Notes: generated from the letters alone by a model not told the origin. Counted from the first letter of the stretch, positions 1-7,738 are shown. The stretch is 25,859 nt of DNA from Desulfovibrio sp. UBA4079 (GCA_002382645.1 DFYP01000120.1:1-25859), one strand, 5' to 3'. Made by a program: numbers and translations.

Positions 1-16
1 GAGAAATCCACGCCAG

Positions 17-63
17 GGGTCAAGGGGAATTTCCAGAAAACCTGAAAAAAGTTTCCTTGACCC
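17..63. repeat. Inverted repeat upstream of the alkD-like gene
   Basis: A 9-base arm GGGTCAAGG at 17-25 is matched by its reverse complement CCTTGACCC at 55-63, with 29 bases between. The right arm contains TTGACC (58-63), which resembles a sigma-70 -35 box for the gene starting at 121, but no convincing -10 follows at 16-18 bases. It could be an operator overlapping a promoter or a remnant of the preceding gene's terminator. The window starts here, so the context is incomplete. Confidence 0.35.
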
Positions 64-120
64 GCGATCCGGCGATGCTACTGCTGTTCCGAACAGCCGC
101 AAAACCGGCCGGGAGACCGC

Positions 121-828
121 ATGAACGCCCTGCTCGCCTCCATCCGCCAGAGCCTCCTGGCCCAGGTGGACGAGGCCTACCGCGAAGGCACGCGCAACTA
201 CTTCAAAGAGCCCATCGTGCCCCTGGGCGTGCGCGCGGCCCTGGTGAAGAAGCTGGCGGCCCAGGTCTGGCGGCAGGTGAAGCCCTGGCCCAAGGCCCGG
301 ATCTGGGAGCTCTGCCGGGCCCTCTGGGAGACCGGCACCATGGAGGAGGGAAGCATCGCCACCACCCTGGCGGCCCGCCTGGAGCCGCGCCTCACTCCCG
401 CGGACTTCGAGGAGTTCGAGGGCTGGCTCACGCGCTACGTGCGCAACTGGGCCCACTGCGACGACCTCTGCACCCACGCCCTGGGCCGCCTGCTCCTCCA
501 GCACAAGGAATTGCTCCCGCGCACCGATTCCTGGGCCGGGTCGGAGAACCGCTGGCTGCGCCGGGCCTCGGCCGTGGCCCTGATCCCCCTGGCCAAGTCC
601 GGGGCCCTGCCCCCGGTGTTCGAGCGCGCCGGCGCCCTGCTCGCCGACGCCGACGACCTGGTGCGCAAGGGCCTGGGCTGGCTGCTCAAGGAGGCGGGCC
701 GCAGCTTCCCGGACCCGGTCAGCGCCTATCTCCTGGCGCACCGGCGGGACATGGCCCGGGTGGCCCTGCGCATCGCCGTGGAGAAGCTGCCCGAAGACCT
801 GCGCCGGCAATGCATGGCCCGGCCATAA
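121..828 (+). CDS. AlkD-like DNA alkylation repair glycosylase
   Basis: This 235-residue protein belongs to the HEAT-repeat DNA glycosylase family (AlkC/AlkD), which excises positively charged alkylated bases such as 3-methyladenine and 7-methylguanine. The helical, Leu/Ala/Arg-rich sequence has the family's usual length. Residues matching the active-site set of Bacillus cereus AlkD (W109, D113, R148, W187) appear at nearly the same numbers: W110 and D114 in NWAHCDD, an Arg pair at 147-148, and W187. The start at 121 follows GGGAG with good spacing. A longer overlapping reading from position 57 is an out-of-frame artefact. The gene is convergent with the next one, with only 12 bases between stop codons and no visible terminator. 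The family assignment is firm; substrate preference is not visible. Confidence 0.85.
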   Translation: MNALLASIRQSLLAQVDEAYREGTRNYFKEPIVPLGVRAALVKKLAAQVWRQVKPWPKARIWELCRALWETGTMEEGSIATTLAARLEPRLTPADFEEFEGWLTRYVRNWAHCDDLCTHALGRLLLQHKELLPRTDSWAGSENRWLRRASAVALIPLAKSGALPPVFERAGALLADADDLVRKGLGWLLKEAGRSFPDPVSAYLLAHRRDMARVALRIAVEKLPEDLRRQCMARP

Positions 829-840
829 TCAAGGAAGGGG

Positions 841-2340
841 TCAGCGCTCGCTGATCCAGGGCCCGGCGAAACGGGAAAAGCCCGAGGTCATGCGGTCCAG
901 GCGCACGGCGTCCCGGGCCCAGGTCGGGGCGTCGGCCGGGGGCGCGTCCTCCTCGGGCAGGAGCAGGACCCGGGCCAGGCCGTAGCGCGGCGCATCCTCC
1001 AGAAGGACAAGGTCCTCCACCCAGGTGTGCTTGGGGTCCGGCCCGGCATAGAGCCAGAGCGAGGGCACGGCCATGCGGCGCAGGGCCTCGGCCGAGAGCG
1101 TGGCCGGCCGCGGCGTGGCGTCCTGGGAGGAGATGGCGGCCACCAGAAAGGCCGGGGCGTCGCCGCCGGTCTTGCCCGCGGCCTCCAGGGCCGCGGCCAC
1201 GCCGTTGTCGCGGGCGAAGAGCCCCACCCGCCTGGGGTCGATCTTGGGCTGCTTGCGCAGGAAATTCACCGCGGCCAGGGCGTCCTTGGCCAGGTCCTGG
1301 TCGCTGCCGGGCGAGCCCTCGGACGCGCCGCAGCCGCGCGGGTCGAACAGGAGCACGGCCACGTTCTGGCCGGCCAGTTGCCGGGCCAGGCCCTCGGAGA
1401 GCTTGCGCGGGCCGCAGGTGCTGCCCGCCAGCCAGACCACGGCCGGGAACGGGCCCTCGCCCGGCGGCAGGATCAGGGAACCCGAGAGGTCGGTGGCGCC
1501 CCGGGAAAAGGTCACGTCCTTCTCGGCAAAGAAGATCTTGTTGGGGAAGCGGGCCGCCTCCTTGCCCCCGTGCATCCAGAGGATCCGGCTGATGTCGTCG
1601 CCGTTGGCCAGGAACACGAGGGAGCCCACGATGGGCTCGTCCTGGCCGAATGCCGGGCCATAGGAATAGATGTACCGGCCGAACTGCTTCAGGTCGCGGA
1701 AGATGCCGGTGCGCGAGTCGTAGAACAGGAGCCGTCCGTAGGGCGTGTCCCGGGCGTCGATGATGGTCACGCTCTCGCCGTCCTCGTAGGTGTACTGCCC
1801 CACGTACTGCTCGATGGTGTAGGTGTAGTAGCCGAGCACGTGGCCGAAGCGGCTCTCGGAGCCGTGCTTGAGGTAGTCCGGGGCCTCCAGGTCGGCGTAG
1901 CCGCCGCTCTTGGCAAAGGCCTCCAGCTCGGGGTCGTCGTTGAGCGGAGGGCCCTCCTCCTTGTGCTCGCTGATGGGCTTGGGCGGGGGCCCGGAAGGCG
2001 CGGCGGCCTGGGCCGGAGGCGGGGTTTCCGGCTTGGAGGACACGGCCGCGGGCGGCTTGGCGCTGAGTTTGGCCCCGCGCGGCAGAGGCGGCGGAGGCGG
2101 CGTGGCCAGGGGCTTGGAGCGCACCTCCATGATCCGGGGCTCCTCGGGAACCCGGACCTTGGCGGGCACGGGCACGGGCGGGGCCTCGCGCACGGTCTCG
2201 CTCAGGTCCAGCTCGATGAGCGGACGGAGCTGGGGGAAATGCCAGGGTGTGCGCAGGGCAAACCCGAGCGCGGCCAAGAGCAGCCCGTGCAGGGCCAGGG
2301 CCACGCATCCACTGAAGACTTTCGCACCCGGAACCGTCAT
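841..2340 (-). CDS. TonB-like membrane anchor fused to a degenerate alpha/beta hydrolase
   Basis: The protein has 499 residues in three parts. Residues about 8-28 form one transmembrane helix containing Ser10 and His18, followed by a Pro/Lys-rich stretch to about 130. This resembles the N-terminus of TonB/TolA-type energy transducers, but no TonB C-terminal domain follows. A middle region (about 140-270), rich in Tyr and Gly, is not recognised. Residues about 285-499 look like an alpha/beta hydrolase, with FDPRGCGASEG matching the strand-4 motif. The nucleophile elbow is ARDNG (376-380), placing Asp378 where Ser is usual. No histidine lies after His438, so the normal triad is absent or altered. 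The start ATG follows GGAGG and a good promoter. It probably sits in the inner membrane facing the periplasm. Substrate and activity are unknown. Confidence 0.7.
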   Translation of the reverse strand: MTVPGAKVFSGCVALALHGLLLAALGFALRTPWHFPQLRPLIELDLSETVREAPPVPVPAKVRVPEEPRIMEVRSKPLATPPPPPLPRGAKLSAKPPAAVSSKPETPPPAQAAAPSGPPPKPISEHKEEGPPLNDDPELEAFAKSGGYADLEAPDYLKHGSESRFGHVLGYYTYTIEQYVGQYTYEDGESVTIIDARDTPYGRLLFYDSRTGIFRDLKQFGRYIYSYGPAFGQDEPIVGSLVFLANGDDISRILWMHGGKEAARFPNKIFFAEKDVTFSRGATDLSGSLILPPGEGPFPAVVWLAGSTCGPRKLSEGLARQLAGQNVAVLLFDPRGCGASEGSPGSDQDLAKDALAAVNFLRKQPKIDPRRVGLFARDNGVAAALEAAGKTGGDAPAFLVAAISSQDATPRPATLSAEALRRMAVPSLWLYAGPDPKHTWVEDLVLLEDAPRYGLARVLLLPEEDAPPADAPTWARDAVRLDRMTSGFSRFAGPWISER

Positions 2341-2367
2341 CGCCGGCCGCCTCCATCGACCTCTCTT

Positions 2368-2396
2368 ATGATGCGCACTCCAGGGAACGGGGTCAA
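2368..2396 (-). promoter_or_regulatory. Sigma-70-type promoter of the TonB-like/hydrolase gene
   Basis: Read on the minus strand: TTGACC (2396-2391), a 17-base spacer, then CATCAT (2373-2368), which matches the -10 consensus at four of six positions. Transcription would start near 2361, about 20 bases before the ATG at 2340, with GGAGG in between. The gene therefore looks independently transcribed from the hydrolase upstream of it. Confidence 0.55.
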
Positions 2397-2453
2397 GGAC
2401 CCCGGCCCAATGATATCAATGTCTTCCGTTGCGATCGGGATTCGCGGCAGGAA

Positions 2454-3236
2454 TCAGGCCCGGAGCTTGATGCGCAGGAAGCGTTCGAGCATGGCGTTGA
2501 CCTGCTCCGGCACCTCCAGGGTGACGAAGTGCCCGCTGCAGGCCACCTGGGCCAGGACCACCCCGGGCACGACCCGGCGCAGGGTCCGGCCCTCCACCCG
2601 GGGCCGGTTGGCCGAGACCGCCAGCAGGGGGCAGCGCAGGTCGCGCAGGGCCTGCTCATAGCCCGGATCGGCGTAGAGCTCGACCATGGACAGGAGCACG
2701 TCCCGGGGCACGGACCCGACCCGGTCCAGGACCCAGGCCTTGATGGCCGGGTCGTCCTCGGGGTCGAACATGGTCTCGAAAAAGGCCCGGGCCGCCAGGG
2801 GCGAGGCCTCGGCCCGCAGCCGGTCGCGCAGTCCGGGCAGCCAGAGGTCCAGGTCGGCCGGGGGCAGGAGCCGGGAATCCAGGGCCGCCACCGCGGCCAC
2901 CAGGTCCGGCCGGAAGGCGGCCAGGCGCACGGCCAGGCAGCCGCCCAGGGAGTGGCCCACGGCCACCACCCCATGCAGGCCGGCCTCCTTGCAGACCTGG
3001 GCCAGGTCGCCGGTGAGCGTCCGGAAGTCGAAGGGGCCCTCGGGCTTGTCGCTGCGGCCGTGGCCGCGCAGGTCCACGGCCAGGACCCGGTGGCGGGCGG
3101 AGAAATACTCCAGCTGCGGGCCCCAGAAGGCCGCGTCGCAGCTGTTGCCGTGGATCAGCAGAAGCGGCGGGTCGCCCCGGCCCTGCTCGTCCAGGACCAG
3201 GCGCAGCCCGTCGCGGGTGCGGATGTGTCGTTCCAG
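2454..3236 (-). CDS. Alpha/beta hydrolase with apparent CTG start
   Basis: This is a 260-residue soluble alpha/beta hydrolase of the esterase/epoxide-hydrolase-like superfamily. The fold landmarks are an oxyanion-hole HG near the N-terminus (LLLIHGNS), strand 4 with DLRGHGRSD, the nucleophile elbow VGHSLGG, and a terminal CSGHF supplying the catalytic His. The frame is open from directly after the TGA of the upstream kinase (3242-3240), and both genes share that frame. No ATG, GTG or TTG occurs before a GTG at 3077. Starting there would remove strand 3 and the oxyanion hole, so it cannot be right. CTG at 3236 lies 7 bases after GGGAG, which sits in the end of the kinase gene, and gives a normal family length. 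Stop-codon readthrough from the kinase is the alternative. The substrate is unknown. Confidence 0.75.
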   Translation of the reverse strand: MERHIRTRDGLRLVLDEQGRGDPPLLLIHGNSCDAAFWGPQLEYFSARHRVLAVDLRGHGRSDKPEGPFDFRTLTGDLAQVCKEAGLHGVVAVGHSLGGCLAVRLAAFRPDLVAAVAALDSRLLPPADLDLWLPGLRDRLRAEASPLAARAFFETMFDPEDDPAIKAWVLDRVGSVPRDVLLSMVELYADPGYEQALRDLRCPLLAVSANRPRVEGRTLRRVVPGVVLAQVACSGHFVTLEVPEQVNAMLERFLRIKLRA

Positions 3237-3239
3237 TGG

Positions 3240-5159
3240 TCAGCTCCCGGCATCGGCCAGGGGGAGCAGGACGCGAAACAGGCTGCCCTTGCCGGGCTCG
3301 GAGCAGGCCTGGATGTCGCCGCCGTGCTGATCCACGGCCTTCTTGGCGATGAACAGGCCGAGCCCCGTGCCCTTGGAGCCCTTGGTGGAGAAGAACACGC
3401 TGAAGAGCTTGTCCACGGTTTCGCGGTCCATGCCCAGGCCGTTGTCCTGAACCTCCACTACCAGTTCGTCGCCCTGGCGGAAAGCCCGGAGCACGACCTG
3501 GTGATCGGTCTTGGAACTGTCCATGACGCAGGCGTCCGCAGCGTTCTCCAGGAGGTTGACCAGGGCCGGGGTGAGCACCGAGGGGTCGGCCGAGAGATGC
3601 CCCAGGTCGCCGGAAAGCTCGCGCAGGAAATGGACCCCGAGCTTCTCGGCCTTGGCCTGGGCCGAGTGGGCCACGTCCTCCAGAAGCTTCGCAGCCTCCA
3701 CGTCCTGGAGGTTCATGTCCCGCTTGCGGGCCCAGAACAGGATGTCCATGACCATGCCCTTGATCCGGTCCACCAGCTGGGTGGTGGCCTCCCAGCCCTG
3801 GGTGAGCCGGGCCTGGTCGTTCTTGGCCAGGCCGGAATTGACCTTGTACATGGCCCCGTCCAGGGCCGTGAGCAGGCCCTTGATGCCGTGGGACAGGGAG
3901 GCGATGAGCATGCCCAGGGAGGTGAGGTGCTCCTGCAGGCGGCGGATCTCGGTGATGTCCGTGGCCAGCTCCAGGACCTGGACCACCTGGTCGTGGGCGT
4001 CGCGGATGGGCGCGGTCCAGACCAGGGCGTTGATGCGCGCGCCGTCCTGGGTCAGAAACTGGGTCTCCAGGCGGTGCTGCAGGCCGTCCTTGAAGGTGAG
4101 CAGGGCCGGGCATTCCGGGCAGGGATCGCCCCGGCCGTGGCAAGCCCGGTGGCAGAGCGCGCCGTCGTGCTCACCGAAGTCCTTGCGAAAGCGGCGGTTG
4201 GCCGCGGCGATGGTCAGGTCCGGGTTGACCAGGGCGATGGCGCAGGGGGTCTCCTCGAAGAGCTGGCGGTAAAGCTGCTGGGTGGTGCGCAGCTGCTCCT
4301 GGAGCCGCTGGACCTCGCCCACGTCCCCGGCGATCTCCAGGACCAGCTCCACGTCCTTGCCCGCGCCCCGGACCGGCACGGTGTGGACCATGACCTGGTG
4401 CTCGTTGCCGTTGATGCAGAGGACCACTTCCCGGCTGTGCTGGGGCAGGCCCGTGGCCAGGGTCCGGAGCACCGGGCACTCTTCCGGCTTCTTGGCCCAG
4501 TCCCGGTAGATGTCGCAGCTCCCGGCCCCGGTCTTGTCGCCCAGGCGTTCGCGGTAGTGGCGGTTCACGGAGAGCACCCGGCCCTGGCGGTCGTGCAGGG
4601 AGACGAAGCTCGGAATGTCGTTGAAGAACTGGATGTCTCCTGAAAAATCCTGGGCCAGCCCCTGGAGGGCCTGGGCCAGCCCCTCCATGACCTGCCCGGC
4701 GGCCTGCTGCCGCTCGAAATCCACCAGGCGCGCGGCCTGCTCCTGAACCAGGTGCTCCAGGTTCTCGGTGTACTCGCGCATCTTGGCGCGCATCTCGATG
4801 CGCTCGGTGGCGCGCCGGATGGCGATTTCCAGGACCTCGGGACTCACCGGCTTGTTGATGAAATCCGCGGCCGAGAGCTTGAGGCTCTCAATGGCCATGT
4901 CCATGTCGCCATGGCCGGTGATCATGATCACTTCGGTCTCTGGGGACTCCTGCTTGACCGCGCGCAAGAGCCCGATGCCGTCGAGCACGGGCATGCGGAT
5001 GTCGGTGATGACGATGGGCGGGTGGGTTTCGCGGAAGACGCGCAGGGCCTCCTCACCGTTGGCCGCGGTGAAGACTTCGTAACCCATGTCCTCCAAGGTG
5101 ATGGCCACCACCCTGCGGATGCCGTCCTCGTCGTCCACGAGCAGAAGGGATTGCACCAT
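3240..5159 (-). CDS. REC-PAS-PAS sensor histidine kinase (cytoplasmic)
   Basis: The protein has 639 residues and no membrane segment. Residues 1-120 are a receiver domain (acidic DDED, phospho-acceptor Asp53, Lys103). A coiled-coil linker (about 120-155) leads to two PAS domains, then a HisKA domain with His424 in SLSHGIKG and an HATPase domain (N box LLENAADA, then DNGLGM, then GTGLGL). The first PAS has Cys215 and Cys228. The second has Cys336, Cys340, Cys347 and Cys350, which suggests metal or redox sensing. I chose ATG 5159 because GGAG lies 8 bases before it and the receiver begins directly after; an upstream start at 5225 adds 22 unlikely residues. The receiver and linker closely resemble those of the kinase at 7764-8936. 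The hydrolase gene follows immediately and may be cotranscribed. Confidence 0.9.
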   Translation of the reverse strand: MVQSLLLVDDEDGIRRVVAITLEDMGYEVFTAANGEEALRVFRETHPPIVITDIRMPVLDGIGLLRAVKQESPETEVIMITGHGDMDMAIESLKLSAADFINKPVSPEVLEIAIRRATERIEMRAKMREYTENLEHLVQEQAARLVDFERQQAAGQVMEGLAQALQGLAQDFSGDIQFFNDIPSFVSLHDRQGRVLSVNRHYRERLGDKTGAGSCDIYRDWAKKPEECPVLRTLATGLPQHSREVVLCINGNEHQVMVHTVPVRGAGKDVELVLEIAGDVGEVQRLQEQLRTTQQLYRQLFEETPCAIALVNPDLTIAAANRRFRKDFGEHDGALCHRACHGRGDPCPECPALLTFKDGLQHRLETQFLTQDGARINALVWTAPIRDAHDQVVQVLELATDITEIRRLQEHLTSLGMLIASLSHGIKGLLTALDGAMYKVNSGLAKNDQARLTQGWEATTQLVDRIKGMVMDILFWARKRDMNLQDVEAAKLLEDVAHSAQAKAEKLGVHFLRELSGDLGHLSADPSVLTPALVNLLENAADACVMDSSKTDHQVVLRAFRQGDELVVEVQDNGLGMDRETVDKLFSVFFSTKGSKGTGLGLFIAKKAVDQHGGDIQACSEPGKGSLFRVLLPLADAGS

Positions 5160-5253
5160 GTCGTCGGCTCCGCCATCCGCTTCGAATCGCCCGCCGGTGC
5201 CAGCGGGCCGGAAGCGGGATACCACACCAAAAAGGTAGGAAAATGACCTAAGA

Positions 5254-5284
5254 CCCGACCGCGCCCTTGTGGGCTGCGGACGGG
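5254..5284 (-). terminator. Hairpin after the receiver gene, terminator-like
   Basis: CCCG (254-257), CCGC (259-262) and GCCC (263-266) pair with CGGG, GCGG and GGGC (271-284), with one A-A mismatch, one bulged base and a TTGT loop. On the minus strand it begins 13 bases after the receiver stop. It is followed by TCTTAGGTCATTTT, a weak U-rich tract. It likely separates the receiver/stress-protein operon from the REC-PAS-PAS kinase. Confidence 0.5.
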
Positions 5285-5296
5285 CTTTCCCCTGCT

Positions 5297-5656
5297 CTAC
5301 GGCTTGCCGATGGTCTGTTCCACGATCTGAACAACCGCCTGGGGATCAAACGGCTTGTTCACCGTGGCGACAGCCTTGCGGATGGCCAGGTGGATGCCGG
5401 CCAGGCCGCTGATGACGATCACCGGAATATCCTTGTACTCCGGCTTCTGGGTGTACTTCCGGTAGAACCGGGGACCCCACTCGTTGGGCATCTCCAGGTC
5501 CAGGGTGATGAGCTGCGGCTTCTCCTTCTCCAGCACACCCAGGGCCTTTTCGCCGTCGGACGCGCTGCAGGTCTCGTACCCGTTGTCCTTGAACACGGAG
5601 ACCAGGTACTCGACAATGGCCGGGTCGTCGTCCACCACCATGATCTTCTTCGCCAT
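5297..5656 (-). CDS. Stand-alone response regulator receiver (DivK/CheY type)
   Basis: This is a 119-residue single receiver domain with no output domain. The acidic pair is in VVDDD, the phospho-acceptor is Asp53 in TLDLEMP, and the conserved Lys is Lys101 in VNKPF. The ATG at 5656 is preceded by AAGGGGG at suitable spacing; an upstream start at 5707 would add unrelated residues. It is the last gene of a minus-strand run with the other receiver, the universal stress protein and an unknown gene, and lies 47 bases after the preceding receiver. Such proteins act through protein contacts or relay phosphate between kinases. The likely donors are the three neighbouring kinases, but that is inference. 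Confidence 0.9.
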   Translation of the reverse strand: MAKKIMVVDDDPAIVEYLVSVFKDNGYETCSASDGEKALGVLEKEKPQLITLDLEMPNEWGPRFYRKYTQKPEYKDIPVIVISGLAGIHLAIRKAVATVNKPFDPQAVVQIVEQTIGKP

Positions 5657-5703
5657 GACATCCCCCTTTGGATGATTGAGCTTCACCCGAAAGCAATCGC
5701 CCG

Positions 5704-6102
5704 TCAACCGTTGTCCAGCAGCCGCGCCGCCGCGGCCAGCAGGGCTTCGGGCTTGGGCGGCTTCTCCACATAGGCCCCGGGCCCGGGGAGCGGGCCGCCG
5801 GTGGCGGCCCGCAAGGTCTCCAGGGCATGCTCGAACGTGGGTCCGCCCACGGCCGAGACGATCATCACCGGCACGTCCTTGAGCTTCGGGTCGGCCTTCA
5901 GTTCCCGGAACATCCTGATGCCCCCTTCTCCGGGCATCATCAGATCCAGGCTGACGAGGTCGGGCTTCTGGGCCCGGGCCTTGTTCAGGCCGTCCTCGCC
6001 GTCGCGGGCGAGCACGGGCTTGAACCCCGCGGTCTCGAAGACCGCGCCGATGAATATCCTCAAGTGCATCTCGTCATCGACGACAAGCACCGTCTTCTGC
6101 AT
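5704..6102 (-). CDS. Stand-alone response regulator receiver
   Basis: This is a single receiver domain of about 132 residues with no DNA-binding part. It has VVDDE at the N-terminus, phospho-acceptor Asp near residue 53 in SLDLMMP, and Lys in VEKPPKP. Between strand 4 and strand 5 is a Gly/Pro-rich insertion (ATGGPLPGPGAY), longer than in the neighbouring receiver. A GTG at 6105 and the ATG at 6102 are both possible starts, since AGGTG overlapping the upstream stop could serve either. It lies about 13 bases after the universal stress protein stop and is almost certainly cotranscribed with it. The partner kinase is unknown. Confidence 0.88.
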   Translation of the reverse strand: MQKTVLVVDDEMHLRIFIGAVFETAGFKPVLARDGEDGLNKARAQKPDLVSLDLMMPGEGGIRMFRELKADPKLKDVPVMIVSAVGGPTFEHALETLRAATGGPLPGPGAYVEKPPKPEALLAAAARLLDNG

Positions 6103-6115
6103 CACGGCCGGACAC

Positions 6116-7063
6116 CTAGGCCGCGGCCTTCTCCGATTTGGCGCCCGGGCCGTAGGGCGACACGTCCACCTTGTCCGGGTGGTTCACGCTGAGCACGGGA
6201 CAGGCCGAGCGCAGGACCACCTGCTCGATGGTCGAGCCGAGCACGGCCTGCTCGGGGTCCACTTCCCGGGTGTGGTGGGCCATGACGATGAGGTCGGCCT
6301 TGGCTTCCCGGGCGTACTTGAGCACTTCCACGTGGGGCGCGCCCTCGCGGATGGCGATCTTGTAGTTGTCGAAGTCGCCCATGTTGGCCACGTACTTTTC
6401 CTGCATCTTGCGCTCGGCCTCGGCCACCTTGGTCTCGATGAACGACTGGTTGGCGTTCTCGCCCACGTCCACGCCGTGGAACAGGTGCAGGGTGCAGCCG
6501 ATGTCGCTGGCCACGTTGCGGGCAAACTGGAAGGCGTAGTCCGAGGCCTTGGAGAAGTCCGTGGCCACCACGATGTTGGCGAAGTAGGACCAGCAGGTCA
6601 CGCAGGGACGGCTGACGATGAGCACGGGGCAGCGGGCCGACTTGGCCACCTTCTGCATGGTGCTGCCGGCGATGGCCCGGTGCCGGGACGCGCCCACGTC
6701 CTCGGGCCGGGTGTGCGCGCCCATGATGATCAGGTTCGCGTCTTCCTTGCGGGCCCGGCGCAAAATTTCGGTGTGGGGCTCGCCCACCAGGGTCTCGAAC
6801 TGCACCGAGGGATGATCCTTGGCGAGCTTCTCGTAGTACTGGCGCATCTCTTCCTGGACCAGGTCCACCAGGTTGCCGTCGGCCTCGGTCTTTTCACCGG
6901 TGCGCACGTCACGGTACTCCAGGCCGAAGCCCCGGGAGGGCAGGCCGAAAACATGGAACACGGAGAGCTGGGAGCGGTTTTTGCGCGACAGCTCAAAGGC
7001 CACCTTGGCGGCGTCGTCACAGGTGGGCGACGCCGTGGTTGCGAAAAGAATCTTCTCGAACAT
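6116..7063 (-). CDS. Tandem universal stress protein (two UspA domains)
   Basis: This 315-residue protein consists of two UspA folds (about 1-150 and 160-300). UspA proteins are cytoplasmic and often bind ATP. The nucleotide loop G-x2-G-x9-G[ST] is only partly kept: GAHT...GST (115-134) in the first half and AHHT...GST in the second. The hinge carries RPCVTCW with Cys154 and Cys157 (a CxxC pair), close to Cys145; this is unusual for the family. AAGGAGG precedes the ATG, and only 3 bases separate it from the upstream unknown gene, so they form one operon with the two receivers downstream. From memory, a USP gene also lies by tmc in Desulfovibrio vulgaris. A role linked to energy stress is inferred. 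Confidence 0.9.
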   Translation of the reverse strand: MFEKILFATTASPTCDDAAKVAFELSRKNRSQLSVFHVFGLPSRGFGLEYRDVRTGEKTEADGNLVDLVQEEMRQYYEKLAKDHPSVQFETLVGEPHTEILRRARKEDANLIIMGAHTRPEDVGASRHRAIAGSTMQKVAKSARCPVLIVSRPCVTCWSYFANIVVATDFSKASDYAFQFARNVASDIGCTLHLFHGVDVGENANQSFIETKVAEAERKMQEKYVANMGDFDNYKIAIREGAPHVEVLKYAREAKADLIVMAHHTREVDPEQAVLGSTIEQVVLRSACPVLSVNHPDKVDVSPYGPGAKSEKAAA

Positions 7064-7066
7064 GGG

Positions 7067-7603
7067 CTACCTCCTTAAGGCGCACTCGGTTGGTGTACCG
7101 TGAAAGGCGAGCTGCCAGCCGATCCCTTCCAGTACCTCATATAAAGTATAGGCCGTTTCAAAAACAAAAACATTCACTTTGTCGCCAAAGACGATGTGCT
7201 TGAGCCCGCCCAGGCGCACGGGCACGTCCAGCAGGTTCTCCACCTGCCAGGACTTGATCTCCAGGGGCTCGTCCCCGGCCATGCCGTGGAACGCGGTGTA
7301 GATCTCCAGGCGCGGCTTGCCGGGAAAGCCGATCATCTCCACCGTGCGGGTCAGTTGCAGCCAATCCAGTCCGGCCGGCTCGCAGCCGCTCGCGGGCCAG
7401 GCGTCGTAGCGCTCGAGCATGCCCGGGAAAAAACGGTTGAGCCGGACCAGGTCCGGGTACCGGCGCAGGAGGAGAAAAAAACTCCGTAACGTAAATCCTG
7501 GATTAAGAGTCGTAGAATTACTGCAATAGGGCAACGGGTCGCCAGTGATGGGCTTCCCTTTCTCCAGCATGAGCCCGTCAGGTTGCAGTTCCACGTCATC
7601 CAT
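7067..7603 (-). CDS. Protein of unknown function near tmc
   Basis: I do not recognise a domain in this 178-residue protein. It has no signal peptide or membrane segment. It starts with an acidic stretch, has hydrophobic and aromatic blocks (SFFLLLRRYPDL, then a segment ending FETAYTLYEVL) and three scattered Cys in the N-terminal half (CSN, GCEP). The ATG at 7603 has only a weak ribosome-binding site (CTGGATTTGC) but a good promoter 107-135 bases upstream. It is the first gene of the run with the universal stress protein (3-base gap) and two receivers. From memory, the D. vulgaris tmc region also contains a hypothetical gene beside the stress protein. The gene's 5' end is less GC-rich than the rest of the cluster. 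Confidence 0.8.
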   Translation of the reverse strand: MDDVELQPDGLMLEKGKPITGDPLPYCSNSTTLNPGFTLRSFFLLLRRYPDLVRLNRFFPGMLERYDAWPASGCEPAGLDWLQLTRTVEMIGFPGKPRLEIYTAFHGMAGDEPLEIKSWQVENLLDVPVRLGGLKHIVFGDKVNVFVFETAYTLYEVLEGIGWQLAFHGTPTECALRR

Positions 7604-7709
7604 GCCAGCAAATCCAGATAATTACGGTATGAATTTCTCCCAGAGCCTTGCGCCTTTGGTCACAAAAACAAATGCAACTGTGATTTCAGATTGTTATAAG
7701 CTTAGGCGC

Positions 7710-7738
7710 AACCTATTCCAAAACGAAATATGCGTCAA
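7710..7738 (-). promoter_or_regulatory. Sigma-70-type promoter for the unknown gene/USP/receiver operon
   Basis: Read on the minus strand: TTGACG (7738-7733), 17-base spacer, TAGGTT (7715-7710, three of six matches to -10). Transcription would begin near 7703, giving a leader of about 100 bases that is AT-rich compared with the surroundings. It lies only 26 bases after the stop of the REC-kinase gene. I see no terminator between them, so readthrough from that gene is also possible. Confidence 0.5.

Noticed and set aside
2410..2425. TGATATCA palindrome as an FNR-like operator
   Set aside because: The core is only 8 bases and lacks the four-base spacer of the TTGAT-N4-ATCAA consensus.
1027..2661. 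Long plus-strand open frame of 544 codons opposite the TonB-like/hydrolase gene
   Set aside because: Low-complexity Gly/Arg/Ala/His-rich product antisense to a gene with clear domains, caused by high GC. Similar long frames at 2529-4643, 8890-11322, 13555-15552, 15459-17984 and 23114-25801 were rejected for the same reason.
5159..5225. N-terminal extension of the REC-PAS-PAS kinase from 5225
   Set aside because: The extra 22 residues do not resemble a receiver start, and a good ribosome-binding site precedes the ATG at 5159.
5160..5230. Sigma-54 promoter (TGGCAC) before the REC-PAS-PAS kinase
   Set aside because: The -12 GC is missing at the required 10-base spacing.
7604..7700. TGTGA/TCACA half-sites as a CRP/FNR-type site
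   Set aside because: They face the wrong way with a 14-base gap and lack the usual spacing, so the match looks like chance in AT-rich DNA.
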